From assembly GCA_029844215.1 (NCBI GenBank), contig CM056733.1, forward strand, positions 12,397,501-12,461,500: 64,000 bases of DNA, written 5' to 3'. The translations under genes and the position numbers were made by a program. How positions within the stretch are numbered: the first letter of the stretch is position 1; every line of letters starts with the position of its first letter. Positions 10,294 to 23,045 of this stretch are shown here, piece after piece. The notes below the pieces were generated by a model, which did not search any database, was not told the DNA's origin, and saw nothing but the letters and a program-made list of their open reading frames with translations. The stretch is from Przewalskia tangutica. Its lineage: Eukaryota > Streptophyta > Magnoliopsida > Solanales > Solanaceae.

Positions 10294-12657
10294 TGTAACG
10301 TCTCAGAATTTTTGAATAATGATTTGAGCACCTAAATAAAGGAACGAAGTAGATTCGAGCGTTGGAAAATTTTATTATATTTACATATGCTAATAGAAAA
10401 TTAGTATACAAAGGAATGCGATCTCGAAATAATTTTGAACATAACAAGTGACGACGGGGATCAAGAGTAAATTTGAAGTGTGCATAAATATGTGATTGAC
10501 TAGTGTCATATTACAAGAATTATAATATTGAGTATACGAATGTCTTATGAGATATTAGAATTTAAATAAATTGAGTTCAAGAATTAATTGTGTGTATAAT
10601 TGATTAATTATGAGATTATTAATAATTGTGGGGGAGACAAAACTAGTGGAAGACGTTATAATTAGGAATAAAGTTACGTGTGGGGTTGAGAGTTTTCCTA
10701 AGTGACTAAGTTTGAAATTTGTTTGGTGGCAGCTTAAGAGTATTCAATTTGGGAAGAGGAAAACTTGAGTATTCTTAATATATATATATATATATAGAAG
10801 TACATCACCCTTTATTAGTTTTAGGTAGTAAGATAAACTTGGGGTATATAAATCACTTCTTCTTCATGAGGGTTCTAGTGTTTGTGAGAATTTCGTACAG
10901 AGATGGCTTAATAAAATAAAGTGGTCACACTTATTAGGTGGAGTTTTCAGTGAGACAAACCAAAGAAAGAGTAGCCGTTTTCGCCTTATGCACTTGCATT
11001 TCCTGAATCATAGGAATATCAAGATTTCACCTCGAGTTGTTAAGTGGAAAGCGAGGTATGTTAAAGACAAATCCTTCTTTCTTTTGACATGTTCTATGTA
11101 TGAAATATAACTTCGGTACTGCTCCATAATTTATTCTACTCTTAGAAAAAAAATATTCATTTTATTGATTCTATGCTAAAAGCATGTCTAAATTATTCCT
11201 AAGTCCTTACTAAGGCATATGGAGAGATGTTGATAAGAGTTTTTTGGTAAGCACTGAAGCCGATTTGATTTGGCTAATTTAAAGTAACTGATAAGTATTA
11301 AGTGCTGAAACTGATTTAATAAATAAGTAGGTATGTTTTTAGTAGACATGTTAAAATAAGTCATTGCACCATTAAGTGAAAAAAGGTATCGACAAACAAT
11401 TATATTAAAATGATTTTAGACTGCCATCTGCATAGTAACTAATATATAATCGATTTGTTTTACATTTTCTAGCTCAGCTGATTAGATAAGATTATTAATA
11501 TAAATCACTTACGGCTGAAACATAGTTAATTCATGATCTTAGACTACCATCTGCATATAAACTAAGATATAATCAATTTGTTTTATATTTTCTAGTTCAC
11601 AACTGATTAGATAAAATTAATATATTAATAAATTACTCACGACCTTTATAAGAATTAATTAGGCAGTTCGGATCTGTTATCACCAATCAGATGTTTTCAT
11701 AGTGCTAGCCAAATGAGCAAGGATATTATTGTCGTCCAATAAATTCAGGAAATATTTTATTGTCATCCAATAAATTCAGAAAATATTTTATTGTCATTCA
11801 TGCATTTTCATTTGCATTTACATTGCATTCATATTTTACCCAAGACTATATATCGGGGATGGGAAACGGGAAACGCAGATCACCTGATCAGCTGAGATAC
11901 GATAATGATAAAGCCTGTGTGGCCAGCCCATGTGGCTTAATGAAGGAAGATGCCTGATTAAGGGTCAAATTATATATATGTGATTGGGAAAGAAGATGCC
12001 CTTGTGTGTCCAATATATATGTATTACCACATTTGCTCCATGCATGCCATTTAGACACATTATGCCCGCAGATGCCGATAATGAAATGATGCTCACAGAG
12101 GCTGTTATGAAAAGGAAGATGTCTGTGTGGCCAGTATTATACCATTTAGACATATGTATTGGGGTCGCAGAGGTATGTACTGTTGGTCAGTGTTTCTGTT
12201 TCAGACTATGATATATCTTGGCTATGTTATTTCTTATATCTAACATACTCAGTACATCAGTCGTACTGACGTCCTTTTTGTCGGGGGACGCTGCGTTTCA
12301 TGCCCGCAGGTTTAGTTAAAGAGAGTGATGGTTCACGCTGGTAGGTTGCTGGTTCAGCTGATGTCGGAGCACTCTATTTGTTTCAGAGTTGAAGTATAGT
12401 TGGTATGGTATTTTGATGTCGTATATACTCTATAGAGGCTTGTAGACAAGTGTCCTGTGGATAGTGATTTTATATGGCCTTGCTGGCCTTGGTAGAGGTG
12501 TGTATATATGTATAAGTCAGTTTTATGGTCAAGAGCTTTCAAAATCTTTTTCGGCTTAGTCCGTGCTTATTGTGATTAAGCGGTGATAGTGTGATTTAGG
12601 TTACCCGACGGGTGGGATCCGGGTGCCCGTCGCGGCCCTCCGATTTGGATCGTGACA
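10294..12657 (+). mobile_element. Solo LTR of family X, with 5-bp TSD
   Basis: The LTR starts TGTAACGTCTCAG and ends GGATCGTGACA. The 5-bp flanks are identical: AGATA at 10289-10293 and 12658-12662. No PBS or internal region is present, so this is a solo LTR left by recombination between the two LTRs of an element. It carries a roughly 125-bp tandem duplication (about 11405-11650, marked by CCATCTGCAT) and 34-bp repeats near 11735-11800 (GTCATCCAATAAATTCAG). Related LTRs in the opposite orientation lie at 15923-18223 and 53305-55639. The type of ends suggests Ty3/gypsy. Confidence 0.93.
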
Positions 12658-12662
12658 AGATA

Positions 12663-12983
12663 ATTCACCTCAATTAAAATTGAAGACCTATTAAAGCAAC
12701 TTCAACGGGTGAGTTGTATGATAAGACTCATTCAAGAATTATCTAAAAGCTTAACCCCCACACATACAGGGTAGGGAGAGAACATTTAGCCGCATCGAGT
12801 TGTATGGGAATATGTTTACCACCATCCATCTTGGTGGATTCTTTCATATGTCCCCCTCTTACTTGTATTCATTTAACAACTCTTTTCCTTTGCATGTTCA
12901 GTTTTTGTCCTATTAACATGAAAATATTAGTGACTTATTTGATGTTATTCTTTTAGCTCAGTATGAGTTATTTCTTTTGATCA
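12663..12983. other. Unassigned non-coding sequence
   Basis: Nothing recognisable; no supported gene. The SINE that follows is inserted at its right edge. Confidence 0.5.
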
Positions 12984-12996
12984 TTTGACTAATGGA

Positions 12997-13176
12997 AGGA
13001 GAGTCTTGACGTAACTGGTAAAATTGTTGTCACGTGACCAGGGGTCACGGATTCAAGTCGTGGAAACAACTTCTGAAACACATTGTAAGGTTGCGTACAA
13101 TAGTCCCTTGTGGTCTGACTCTTCCCCGGACCCCGTGCATAGGAGCTTAGTGCACCATGCTGCCTTTTTTCGGAGC
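12997..13176 (+). mobile_element. tRNA-derived SINE with 13-bp target duplication
   Basis: The head shows a pol III promoter: an A box-like TAACTGGTAAA region and a B box GGTCACGGATTCAAGTC. The body GGTTGCGTACAATAGTCCCT with CCCCGGACCCCGTGCATAGG and GAGCTTAGTGCACC follows, and it ends in a T-run, as known for Solanaceae SINEs. Flanks TTTGACTAATGGA (12984-12996) and TTTGCCTAATGGA (13177-13189) match at 12 of 13 bases. No protein is encoded; it moves using LINE machinery. Confidence 0.9.
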
Positions 13177-13189
13177 TTTGCCTAATGGA

Positions 13190-13525
13190 AAAAGAGATAC
13201 TGTCCACATTGTCCATAAACTTTATACAACAATTCCATTATTCAACACAATCAGAATGGTTGAACTCCGACGCCAGCCGAACATGACCTCACCATCTGTG
13301 AGAGAGTAAAACAAAGAAACTCTTAGAATAACGTGTGCACTATATGGAATGAAAAATTCAATTTTTTCTAGATGTCCTATAGCCTCTAGAAGATAGATAC
13401 GGAGTTCCCCCTACCGATCCACAATACTCTACTAGACATTGTTCTTGTACTTGTTAGGCCGGTGAATCTAAAGCTCTGACACCAATTTGTCATGACCTAA
13501 TTTACTAAGTCACGATAGCACTAAC
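13190..13525 (-). mobile_element. Gypsy leader and LTR stub, minus strand
   Basis: At 13464-13486 the plus strand reads AAAGCTCTGACACCAATTTGTCATGACC. Read on the minus strand this is an LTR end (...GTCATGACA), a 3-base spacer and TGGTGTCAGAGC, close to the initiator-Met-tRNA binding site TGGTATCAGAGC. So 13190-13480 would be internal leader and 13483-13525 a stub of the 5' LTR, cut off where the copia-like sequence begins. No frame is supported. Confidence 0.5.
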
Positions 13526-14114
13526 TCTCCCAACCTTAGTGACTGGAGATCCCAGAAATTAGGTTCAATGGGACAATTAAGTTGTAAAGGTTCAGTTGAG
13601 CACTTCGGTGAAAGCAAGAGCATTTCGGGTTATGATTTCTGTAAGGAACATAAACCCAAAGTCGTTCCCACGATAGACATTAAGTGCTATCTGCAGTGTG
13701 GGTAGAGTTTAAGTTTCCAAAACCTTTATTGATCCTCATCGGTTGATGTTAGGTTTGGGGAATTTTTTAATGATTCCTAACACTTGTGAAGTGGGGTATA
13801 GCAGGATACAGTGTGAGGATAGGGCGCCTCAAATGAACACACTTAAGAATTCAAGAGCGTCCACGGCCACAACAGACAAAATATTAAAAAGAACATAGTA
13901 AGGGAAATTGTTGTGTTAGTGTCATTGATTTGACTTATACTAAACACTAACGGTTCAAGACATCACGTTCATTGCATAGTAAGTAAGTCCGGTGGTATTC
14001 AACTAAGTAAGGTTCAAAGAGGAAGCTACCTTTCCTGATGCAACGTCGGTCCGCTGAAAGATTGTTAGAAATAGACATCTTGTGAGTGCGTCAAAATCTC
14101 TTTCAAGAGGGGAT
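13526..14114 (+). mobile_element. 3' non-coding internal region of a copia-like element
   Basis: It aligns with the reverse complement of about 56154-56765. Examples are AAGGTTCAGTTGAGC, the run with GTGGGTAGAGTTTAAGTTTCC, and AAGTGGGGTATAGCAGGATAC. It ends in the purine-rich tract AAGAGGGGAT immediately before the LTR at 14115, as expected of a polypurine tract. No coding sequence remains; both copies begin at the same point (CCCAACCTTA...TGACT). Confidence 0.75.
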
Positions 14115-15120
14115 TGTTGGAAATTTATTAATGTGGAATAAAGTTTATTCCATTATTTATGACTCGAATAATTGGGGGCCCACACGTAGGAAACATCATT
14201 TTCACACACATGCAAACATTGTACCAAGGATTATAAATTTCATTAGTGAAAGAGATATTAGTACGTAAGTAAAGTGTTTGAGACATAGAATGATGGACGA
14301 TCATTGGACAAATGACAACTATTTCACGTTGGTAAACGAAGGAAGAAGTGTGCATAGTGTAGAGATGGAATGGGTCGAAAAGGGCCACGAAATCGAGAAG
14401 GGCTGGAGTGCCACTACGACACCGGGGAGCACCGCGACGCCAACCCCATCGGGGCCGCGACACCGATGAGCTGCGCTCCTTAGTGGCTGAGCCGAAGTGC
14501 TAATTTCGGCCTGAGTTACTGGATCCACGGCGCCGCGGCGCTACCCAGGCAGAAAGTCTGAAATGAAAATATGATTTTTGGAGACGTTTGGGTTGCCTTC
14601 AATGACATTCATTCCAGCATTATTCAGCCATTATTTGGCTGATAAATGAGTGTCATTACTTGGGCTATTCATTGCCATTACATGGTAATTCAATGCCATT
14701 ACTTGGAACTTGAAGAGATAAATCTTACACTATAAATTGAGGCATTTGACTCAATTGTTAGAGACTTACACTTGTACTTGTACTTCAGAAAATCTTCTTC
14801 CTCTCTAGCATCCTTTCAATACTCAAAGTTCTTCAAAAGAAACACTTGAGTTTCCTTTGCTCAAGTGTGTTTGTAGCTGTTTTATCTTTGGAGACTATTG
14901 CCTAGAAACATAAAACGATATATACGGAGCAATTTTGTCTTAATGACAGAGTGTCATCACTCGACTCAACAAGAAATTCAGATCAATTATTGGTTGTAGT
15001 TTTCAGTTGTTTGTTAAGATTATTTATTTTGTTGTAATCTTTTATTTTTCAATTTTCTTAGTTCTTGTAATAGGTGTTTGCTACTTTCCGTTTGTTTCTT
15101 TCATTTTCCCAATATTTACA
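14115..15120 (+). mobile_element. 3' LTR of the copia-like element, copy 1
   Basis: The LTR starts TGTTGGAAATTTATTAATG directly after a polypurine tract and ends near CCCAATATTTACA. Its middle has a TATA-type motif CACTATAAATTGAGG (about 14729), and downstream motifs (CTTCCTCTCTAGC, ACACTTGAGTTTCCTTTG) recur in the inverted copy at 52919-56153. A GC-rich block (14400-14560) distinguishes this copy. No PBS follows, so it is the 3' LTR. The outer TSD is not identifiable. Confidence 0.8.
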
Positions 15121-15351
15121 CTTATACCAATAAAATTTAGACTAGTGTATAATAACCTAACTAATAAAATATTTCCCGAATATTCTTGCATTAATGGTAT
15201 ATCTCTTATTTTAGGTAGAATTGTATTTCTATTGTAATTAGGTCTCCTATTTTAGGTAGAATTATATTTCCTATTGTAATTAGGTTGATTAGTTACATAG
15301 TTTAAATATTCTTGTACTACTATATATATTGTACATTATTGATGGATCATG
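15121..15351. repeat. Short AT-rich sequence with a 44-bp tandem duplication
   Basis: The motif TATTTTAGGTAGAATTGTATTTC...TAATTAGGT occurs twice (about 15212 and 15250). The block looks like a fragment of another LTR and ends just before the coding fragment at 15352. Confidence 0.45.
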
Positions 15352-15683
15352 GCCGAGATGGTGGCGGTGGAGGTCTCTGTCTAGTAGATGAGCCTGATGA
15401 GCATGTTCTCGTTCCCGCTCCAGCTCAGCAACATTCATCGACTTTAGACCTCCCGTCGACTTCAGATCACCCATCAACTTTTTACCGACCATCTACACCT
15501 CAATATACGTTGGCGTAGCTATTTTTAGATCATATATATTGGGATTCATATGAAGCATCAGTGTCTGCACAACCTCCAGTTCGTGATCCACAAGGTGAGC
15601 AGCCATTTCATGATCTACAGGGTGACAATGAGCTGGAGTACGACTTCTCATTCTTGGACTTCGACATGTTTCATAGCCCAAAG

Positions 15684-15758
15684 GTAAGTGCTTAAAATAC
15701 TTATTTTAACAAATTGAAATACTTATACTGATTATTTTGTAATTGTTTTATATCTTAG
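15684..15758 (+). other. Intron of the split coding fragment
   Basis: Donor AAG|GTAAGTGC and acceptor TATCTTAG|GATACAGCT. The reading frame is open on both sides (FHSPK then DTAPAPTL). Confidence 0.6.
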
Positions 15759-15922
15759 GATACAGCTCCAGCTCCGACTCTATCTCCAGCTCAGGCTCCA
15801 TATCCAATTTCGGCTACGGCTAAGGCTTCATCCATTCAAGAGCCTGCTCAGGAACCCGCTCAGGAACCCACTCAGGAGCCAGCTCATGAGACTGCTCATA
15901 AGCCCTCTGAGGAGCCATCTCA

Positions 15923-18223
15923 TGTCACGACCCAAACCGGAGGATCGCGACGGGCACCCGGATCAAACCCACCGGGCACCACTGACCATACAACCCATAC
16001 TTAATCATATTATCCACGGACTAAGCCGAGTAAGATTAGGTACACTTAAAAATCCCAATTTATGTAATGATGCCAAGGCAGACAAGACCATGTATGACAA
16101 CTAACCACATGACACTTATCTACAAACCTCTGATAGAAGAACATACCATGACCAAATCGCAACTCCGAAACAAGTTGAGTGCTCCAAATACCAGCTGAAT
16201 CAGCAACCTACTAGTGTGAATCGTCACCCTCTCAATATGAACATGCGGGCATAAAATGCAGTGTCCCCCGACAAAAAAGATATCAGTACGAGTGATGTAC
16301 TGAGTATGTTAGGCATAACAAATAACATAACAATGATATCTCATAAACAGAAATAGATGACCAACAGAAATTGCCTCAGAGGGCCCTAATGTATATGTCT
16401 AAATGTTATGCACAATGCAGTATGCACATACCTCGGCCTCATCGGGCAATCTTTCTTACCATAACAGCCTCTGGAGTATCATACTGTATGACGATTAATG
16501 AAAGTATGCATGATGCAAATGCGGTACAATAGTGGCCATACAAGCATCTTCCCTTTTTATAATCGCCTCTGTGGGAATCACATCACATCATATTGGCTTC
16601 TTCAGACTTTTTTGTGATAGTCTATACCAGCTGCATGTGGTGTGCGTATATAACGCCTTTTCCTTTTTCCCCATTTTCCATACATAGATATAATACATAA
16701 ATATAGTAGAGTATATAACTCTTTTGGAAGTCCAAGGTAATATATGAGTGCAATGCAAATGAATATGCATGAATAACAACAGAATACTCTGAATGACATA
16801 GTCTATCTTTTCCCGTATTGCCTCAATAAGGACTTAGAGTCATACTTAGGTATGCCTTTAGCATAGGAGCCAATGATATAGTCGTTATTTAACTACTAAG
16901 AGTAAAGTACTTATGAAGCAACATGATAGTTATGTCTTGTACATGAAATTATGCCAAAAGAAAGGAATGAATTACCTTCACATACCTTGTTGTCGAATTT
17001 ATCTAAGCTTCGCGGGCCACTGTAAGCTATAGGAACGATTTTCTACACCATATGAACGATTTAAATCACAACCAGACCAATACACTAGTAATGGAGTCAT
17101 TGCAACATTCTAGCGAACAACTAATACACATAGAGTCTATATTTCTTCTTTGTAGAAATCTATATATGTAGCACAACACCCAGCCCTTTTAATCCTTCAT
17201 TTACTGCTAAAACATCCAAAATAATTCAGAAATTCCACATACAACCCCCAATTTTGTACCAACAACCCCAACAATTCCCAACCAATTTAATATTTCGATA
17301 ATAGTCTTAGAATTGGTAATAATCATGTTCTAAAATTCATGTAAACTTAGGAGCAAGAATCATTACCTATTTTAGGAGCAGCTACGAACATCGTCGGACA
17401 ATTCTTTACCCAAAACCAAAGTACGACAATCAGAAAGCAAGACCCAAAATCGATTCGAGCCAAAATCTACTCGAATTGAAGGTTCTTGTTTAGCTCATGA
17501 GTTTTTGGGCTTGGTTAAGACTTCGATTTACTGAAATTAAAGTCTCAAACACCTTTAATTTATCCCTTCTTGATTTAACAAGAACTTGCATGAAAAAAGA
17601 AAGTCCCCAATTTGGTCAAGAAATTCAGATAGTCTACCACTTTGAGATGTTACTTCTTCTGACAGAAGTGTGAAAATTCTTTCTTCATGGAAAGATTTCT
17701 AGAGAAGATGAAGGTTTAATAATTTAGAGAATGGAAGCTCAATAATAGAGAAGATGAAAGCTTAATAAAAAGAAGATGAAAAGGTTGGGGATTTGTACTT
17801 CTCTAAGTGCTGCCACCGCTAATTTAAAAGCTTAGTCACTCAAATGGCATGCTTTAATGTTACACATATCCATCAGAATTTATCCTCCCCTCTTAATTAA
17901 TTAACCTCACAATTAATTAATTATACACACAATTAATTCTCGATCCCATTTACTTAAATCCCGACGACTTATAAAACCTTCTTTTACTCAATGTCACAAT
18001 TATTATAATATGACACTAGTCTGTATCCTCTTTGGGGGACATACAATTATTATTATTAATCTCCATCGTCACACTTGTTAAATCCAAATTATTTCAGGAT
18101 CACATCCTTTATATACTAATTCCTTATTAGTATACGCAAGTACAACATAAACTTCCCGGGGTTCAGGTCCACTTGCCTACGTTTATGTGCTTAAATCATT
18201 ACCCGAAAATACGATGTGTTACA
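15923..18223 (-). mobile_element. Solo LTR X1, minus strand, with TSD
   Basis: Plus-strand ends are TGTCACGACCCAAACC (left) and GATGTGTTACA (right), so the LTR sense is minus. The 5-bp flanks are identical: TCTCA at 15918-15922 and 18224-18228. It is a member of the family at 10294-12657. It inserted into the Gln codon region of the coding fragment (…GAGGAGCCATCTCA|), splitting the exon. The part from about 17938 to 18249 is repeated at 39370-39682. Confidence 0.93.
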
Positions 18224-18249
18224 TCTCAGAAGGCACTTAGGAGCCCGTC
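18224..18249 (+). pseudogene. 26-bp exon remnant between two LTRs
   Basis: TCTCAGAAGGCACTTAGGAG and CCCGTC continue the coding fragment after X1 (Gln-Lys-Ala-Leu-Arg-Ser-Pro-Ser). The same exon piece occurs at 39657-39682 as TCTCAGGAGGCTCTTAGGAG and CCCGTC, which has Glu in place of Lys. Confidence 0.7.
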
Positions 18250-19980
18250 TGTTACACCCCGTTATACCATGGCACGTAAGTGAGAATGTGACTAAGAATA
18301 TAAGGCTTGAAATTCGGAAAGAAAGTGTAGGTACATTTTCGTTAAGGAAAAAATTTGATCACGACGAACGTGATGTCGTAATTTCTTCACGAGGGGTCGG
18401 ATTCGACCCAAATTTAGTATGTGGGCCTAGTATATGATTATGAAGGCTTGAAGCTAATAAAATAGGGCCCGCCAAAATTTCACAATTTTGCGGGGCCCAC
18501 CGGAAAATTAGATGATTTCTCCAAGTCTTGAGATTTATTACTATTTTGTGAAGAATTATTAATTATGAACCTATAGGCGGGTGACACGTGTCACCCCCAC
18601 ATGTCTTGGAAGACTTTGACTCTCTCTAGATATTTTGAGGACAAGTGGCTTGTGGGGCCCACTCCACTTGGCTATATCTATCCAAGTCTTGCAAGACTTG
18701 GATTCACTTTACACTTAGCCAAATATTGCTCTCATCTATCTCTCCTTTGAGCTCAAGAACACCAAGAGTCTAGTGTGATTAAATTATTTTATCTCCAAGA
18801 TTAAGGTCCCTAACCAAGTGTTAAACCAAATTAACTCTCCAAGAACCTCCTAGTTTGTGTGTTGGCCGAAAATGGTGATGAAACTCTAGGGGTTTCCGTC
18901 GACTTTTTGGAAGCGAAACGTGAAGAGAGGTTTCTTCTAAGGTTGTAGGGGATACATATATGTGATTGGATCTTGAAGAAGTGGAGCGAAACGAAAACTG
19001 CGGATCAATAAAGATCGGACTATTTTGGGGCGTTTTTAGGCACAAAATGAGGTAAAAGTCCTTCTTTTAAAGTAATTGGATATTACATATTGCTATAATG
19101 TATGGATGAGCCTGTGCTAAAAATAATGAAGAATAAAAAGTGTTTGAACCATTTTTGGGGCTAAAACCGTGAATGGACAGGTTTGGTGATTATCGGGTTT
19201 CGTTGGTTATTGTCGTTATTAAAGTCACCTATTGCATGTTATAATGGAGTAATATTGTTGTTAATAAGTTGTTATAACTTATATGGAAGTTTTGGAATTC
19301 GAATTAGATTAAAAAGGATTAAGGAAAGGGTAGTTTGATTGTAGTTGTTGGCCGAGATTTGCCTAAAACTGTAGGGTATCGTTATGCAGTTTTGATGGAC
19401 TGTTTTGTGGTATAAAACTGCTGGAAAATCAGCCACCGACATATATGTTTAATGTGGATAAATGGTTAATGAAATTCCTAAAGAGTAAGGGTGTTAAAGG
19501 CTTCACATTGTACCCTTAATGTTGTTTATTTATGGACTATTATTGTGGACTGTTTTAATGTGATTGTGGGGCAGAATTTTACACGTCAAGTTAAGCGTGT
19601 AATCCCCTTTGATTAACTATTGGTTATGCCCTTAAATTTGGCTTGTTGGTTGATGAATTCGGGCCTTGGAAAAGGTGAAAAAGTACGTAGAAACAAAGGA
19701 AGTGCCACCCAATTTCTCGTAGAATTAGAGGGTCATTATTTGGTATAAGTATTACACTAGTAAGCTTGAAATTGATAGAAGTGTTATTGTCATTTTAGGT
19801 TGAAGTACTTCGTATAGCATATTCTACTTGGCTTGAGGAATAGCCGATAAAGTTGAAGTACATTGGAGCGTATTGCTACTTGTCGTGTTGGTTAGTCGTC
19901 ACGAGGTATGTGAACTATCTTTCCTTCTTTGGACATGATTATTTGGAAGCCTATGTGACTTGATTTTGGTGAGTCTATGA

Positions 19981-20160
19981 GACTTGATTTCTTTAAAAGA
20001 TTATGTGACTTAATTTTTCAAGTTATGAGACTTGATTTCTAAAGTTAAGAGATTTGATTTAAAGTTATGAGACTTGATTTCTTTAAAAGATTATGAGACT
20101 TTATTTTTCAAGTTATGGGACTTGATTTCTAGAGTTAAGAGATTTGATTTATTTTGAAAG
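19981..20160. repeat. Two 90-bp tandem units in LTR D
   Basis: GACTTGATTTCTTTAAAAGA starts at 19981 and again at 20071, with nearly identical following sequence through TTAAGAGATTTGATTT. Confidence 0.8.
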
Positions 20161-20822
20161 TTATAATACTTGATTTGAAAAGTACAAGCTTACTTGATTT
20201 TAAAGAACAGAAGTAACTTGATTTAAAGGTATACGCTACTTGATTGATTTAAAGAGAATAAATGACTTAATGTTGAAAGAAGAAGTTCTTGGTATTAAGG
20301 GTATATGTGTTATACCCCGTAGTTTCAGGGTATGTATGTGAGGACGTACATACGAGAATACGACCTTAAAATTGGAAAGGAAGAAAGATGTGATTTTTCG
20401 ACGGAAAAGTTTCCGGATTTTGTGAAGGAAAAAGGTTCAGTAATGGGAATTGGATTCCCAGATTTGGTATTCGGACTTTTTGGAATATTTAAGAATTATG
20501 GAATTTTATTTCCGGAATTGGTCACGTGGGGCCTACGGGAGGAATTTACGGTTTGTGGGGCCCACTTTATTTTCGGATTTTTGGCATTGCGGATATTTTT
20601 TCGGAAGACGGAATATTTTGGACGAGTCGGGGGGCGACACGTGTCACCCCCCCTTGAGGCCATGTGGGCCGATTGATTGTGGGTGTGTTGGACGGTTTTG
20701 AGTGGGACAAGTGGCTTGCCACTTGTCCTATTGTTATGGTGGACAAATTGTTGGCCAACTACCCACACACATGTACCCCATCCTCACCACACACTTGCCT
20801 AGATCTTGGCCATTGATTTTCC

Positions 20823-20830
20823 TATAAATA
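20823..20830 (+). promoter_or_regulatory. TATA box of LTR A
   Basis: CCTATAAATACCCC stands about 515 bp into the LTR, and the same motif is at the equivalent place in LTR B (26671-26678) and LTR C (27330-27337). Conservation in three copies supports it as the LTR promoter. Confidence 0.6.
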
Positions 20831-21449
20831 CCCCATTGATTTCAAGACTTCTTCATCCACCTAAATGTTTCTAAGTCACAAAAAAATTCCCCCACATCGA
20901 TAGTTCTCGTCCGATTCCCTTTGTAGAAAAATTCTTCAAGTGTTGGTATAGTCTCAAATACCTTAGCCTAGTATTCCTAGTAGTTTTCCAAAGTTATTTC
21001 AAATACTAAGAGCCCGGAAAAAATACTACTATATTCCTATAGTCGCAAAAATGAAGCCCTAGAAAAATCTTCATAGCTTAGATGAAGTGTTAAGAGAATT
21101 TGTTTAGAAACTTCTAAGGGTTGCTTGGAGCGGGTTGGAGGGTAAGGATTTGGAGCTAAACGTTGCTCAGGATCGACTTATATCTTGGATAATTTTGGGC
21201 TTATCGAGGTAATGATCTTTGTCCCCCTATTGTAATTGGATATTACATGTTGTAGTAATGTATAGTTGAGTATACTATATGTAGAATTAATATGGATAAG
21301 ATTGAACTGTATTTACATAGGACTATATTTACAGTAGACTTGTAGTATTATTGTGGAGTAGAATTGTACACGTCTGGTTAGACGTGTAACCCCCCCTTGG
21401 ATTGTTGGTTTGGTAGCAGGCCTCGTTAGAGGAGGAGATTTATGTGGTT

Positions 21450-21465
21450 GGGGGGGGGGGGGGGG
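21450..21465 (+). repeat. Homopolymer of 16 G in LTR A
   Basis: GTGGTT is followed by 16 G and AGGTGCTGCC. LTR B has C plus 13 G at 30701-30713. LTR C lacks the tract. Confidence 0.9.
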
Positions 21466-22689
21466 AGGTGCTGCCGAATTTTCCGTAGAATAAAGAATCT
21501 TGTATCTATGATTATTCTACGAAGAGATCTAGAGGTTGATAGACGTTTTGTGGCCTTTTTAGGTTGAAGTGCTACGAGTAGCGTATTCTACTTGAAGGGT
21601 GGAAAAGGCGAGCAAGGTTAGAGTACTTTGGAGCGTTTTGCTAATTGTCGATAATCGTCGCGAGGTATGTGAACCTCTTCCTATCCTTTCTAGCATGATA
21701 TTTATGAAATATATTTAGTGCGGTAGACGCACGTGTGTTTAAACGAAGTTGATTTTCCTTTTGTGTCCTTGACTTGATTCCAAAGTTAAGTGACTTGTTA
21801 TGAAATATTAAGGACTTGGTTTGTGTTAAACAGTTGTGAAACCGCTTTTATGAGAAATGGGTACTTGGGTTTTAAAAGGAATAATATTATATTGATTTCG
21901 GAAATGAGAATAAGTATCGAACAAACCACTGCAGCGTTAAATGTATTGACTAACTAATTACTATTAAAACCAGTAGAAACCTCCATCTGCATAGAAGCTA
22001 AGATAAGACAAAATTGTATTACATTTCCTAGATCATGGCTGCTTTAATAAGAATCATTATAAACAAGCATTAATTTTCTTAAATTTCCAAAGTAAGGAAC
22101 TTGATTTCTAAAAGAAAAGAGACTCGAGGAATTGAAGAGTTTTGGTTTAAAAGAAAGACATGGTTTTGTCTTAAATTGGTTTAAAACATAAAGTGTTATA
22201 ACAGCTTTATAGGAAGTTAGTTATAACGACTTTATGAAAACAAAAGAATGGTTTTATCATTAGTTTTAAAATGGTAACTTGACTTTAAAAGTAGAAGTGT
22301 TTTGGTCTAAAAAGAAGGCATAGTATTGTCTTAATTTGGTTTAAAAAGGAAAGCATGGAAGTTGTTTTGGTTTACTTAAAATGTTAGTCACTCTATTTTG
22401 ATAATACGGGCATCGGGTGACCTTTGTAAAAGAAATAAATCTTTTAAAAAGAATTTAACGTACGTAGTACTTTGGGGTTAAAACCTGGACTTTGGCATAA
22501 AATGAAAGTACCTTGAGTTGTGTGTAACTTTCCTATGTTTGTGTGTGATAGTCTTGTCGTGCTAGTATTGTATTCCTATACCACCACGTCTCTCGATGGA
22601 GGGCCGGCTGATTTGTTGTGATCTTACTTGGACGTACCGGAAGTGACGGAGCATTCCACGGGTACGCTTCTGTGATTATTAATCCATGG

Positions 22690-23045
22690 ACTAGCTCTCC
22701 ATGAGGTTTTACTGATTCGGCTTGGTATCTGGTAGTTGGCTCTCGTACTTGCCCAGTCGTGGTGATTCGGCAGTATCGGTAGTTAGCCTTCGTACTTGCC
22801 CGTTCGGTTTGTGGCGAAGTCTCGTGATTCCGCCAGTATCCGGTAGTTAGTCTTCGTACTTGCCCGCCACATTCGTGCGCGGTGGTATCGGTAGTTGGCT
22901 TTCGTCTTGCCTGGGTCGACCGTGGTATGGTTATATAGATTTGTTAGTACGACTTTGGTATCCGGTAGTTGGCTTCGTACTTGCCGGTCGATTGATGATG
23001 CGGCTTTGGTATCGTAGTTAGCGCCCGTACTTGCCGTCACGGTTT
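22690..23045. repeat. GC-rich tandem array in LTR A
   Basis: The motif TTGGTATCCGGTAGTTGGC followed by TTCGTACTTGCC recurs about six times at 50-65 bp spacing (near 22723, 22775, 22838, 22890, 22960, 23010), with many short deletions. The equivalent array of LTR B is at about 31950-32275. Confidence 0.75.

Noticed and set aside
14128..14528. ORFs on both strands over a GC-rich block
   Set aside because: The block is inside LTR copy 1, and frames are open in all directions because of composition.
20496..20768. Minus- and plus-strand ORFs near the start of LTR A
   Set aside because: The same sequence recurs at 26332-26675 in LTR B with broken frames; LTR regulatory region.
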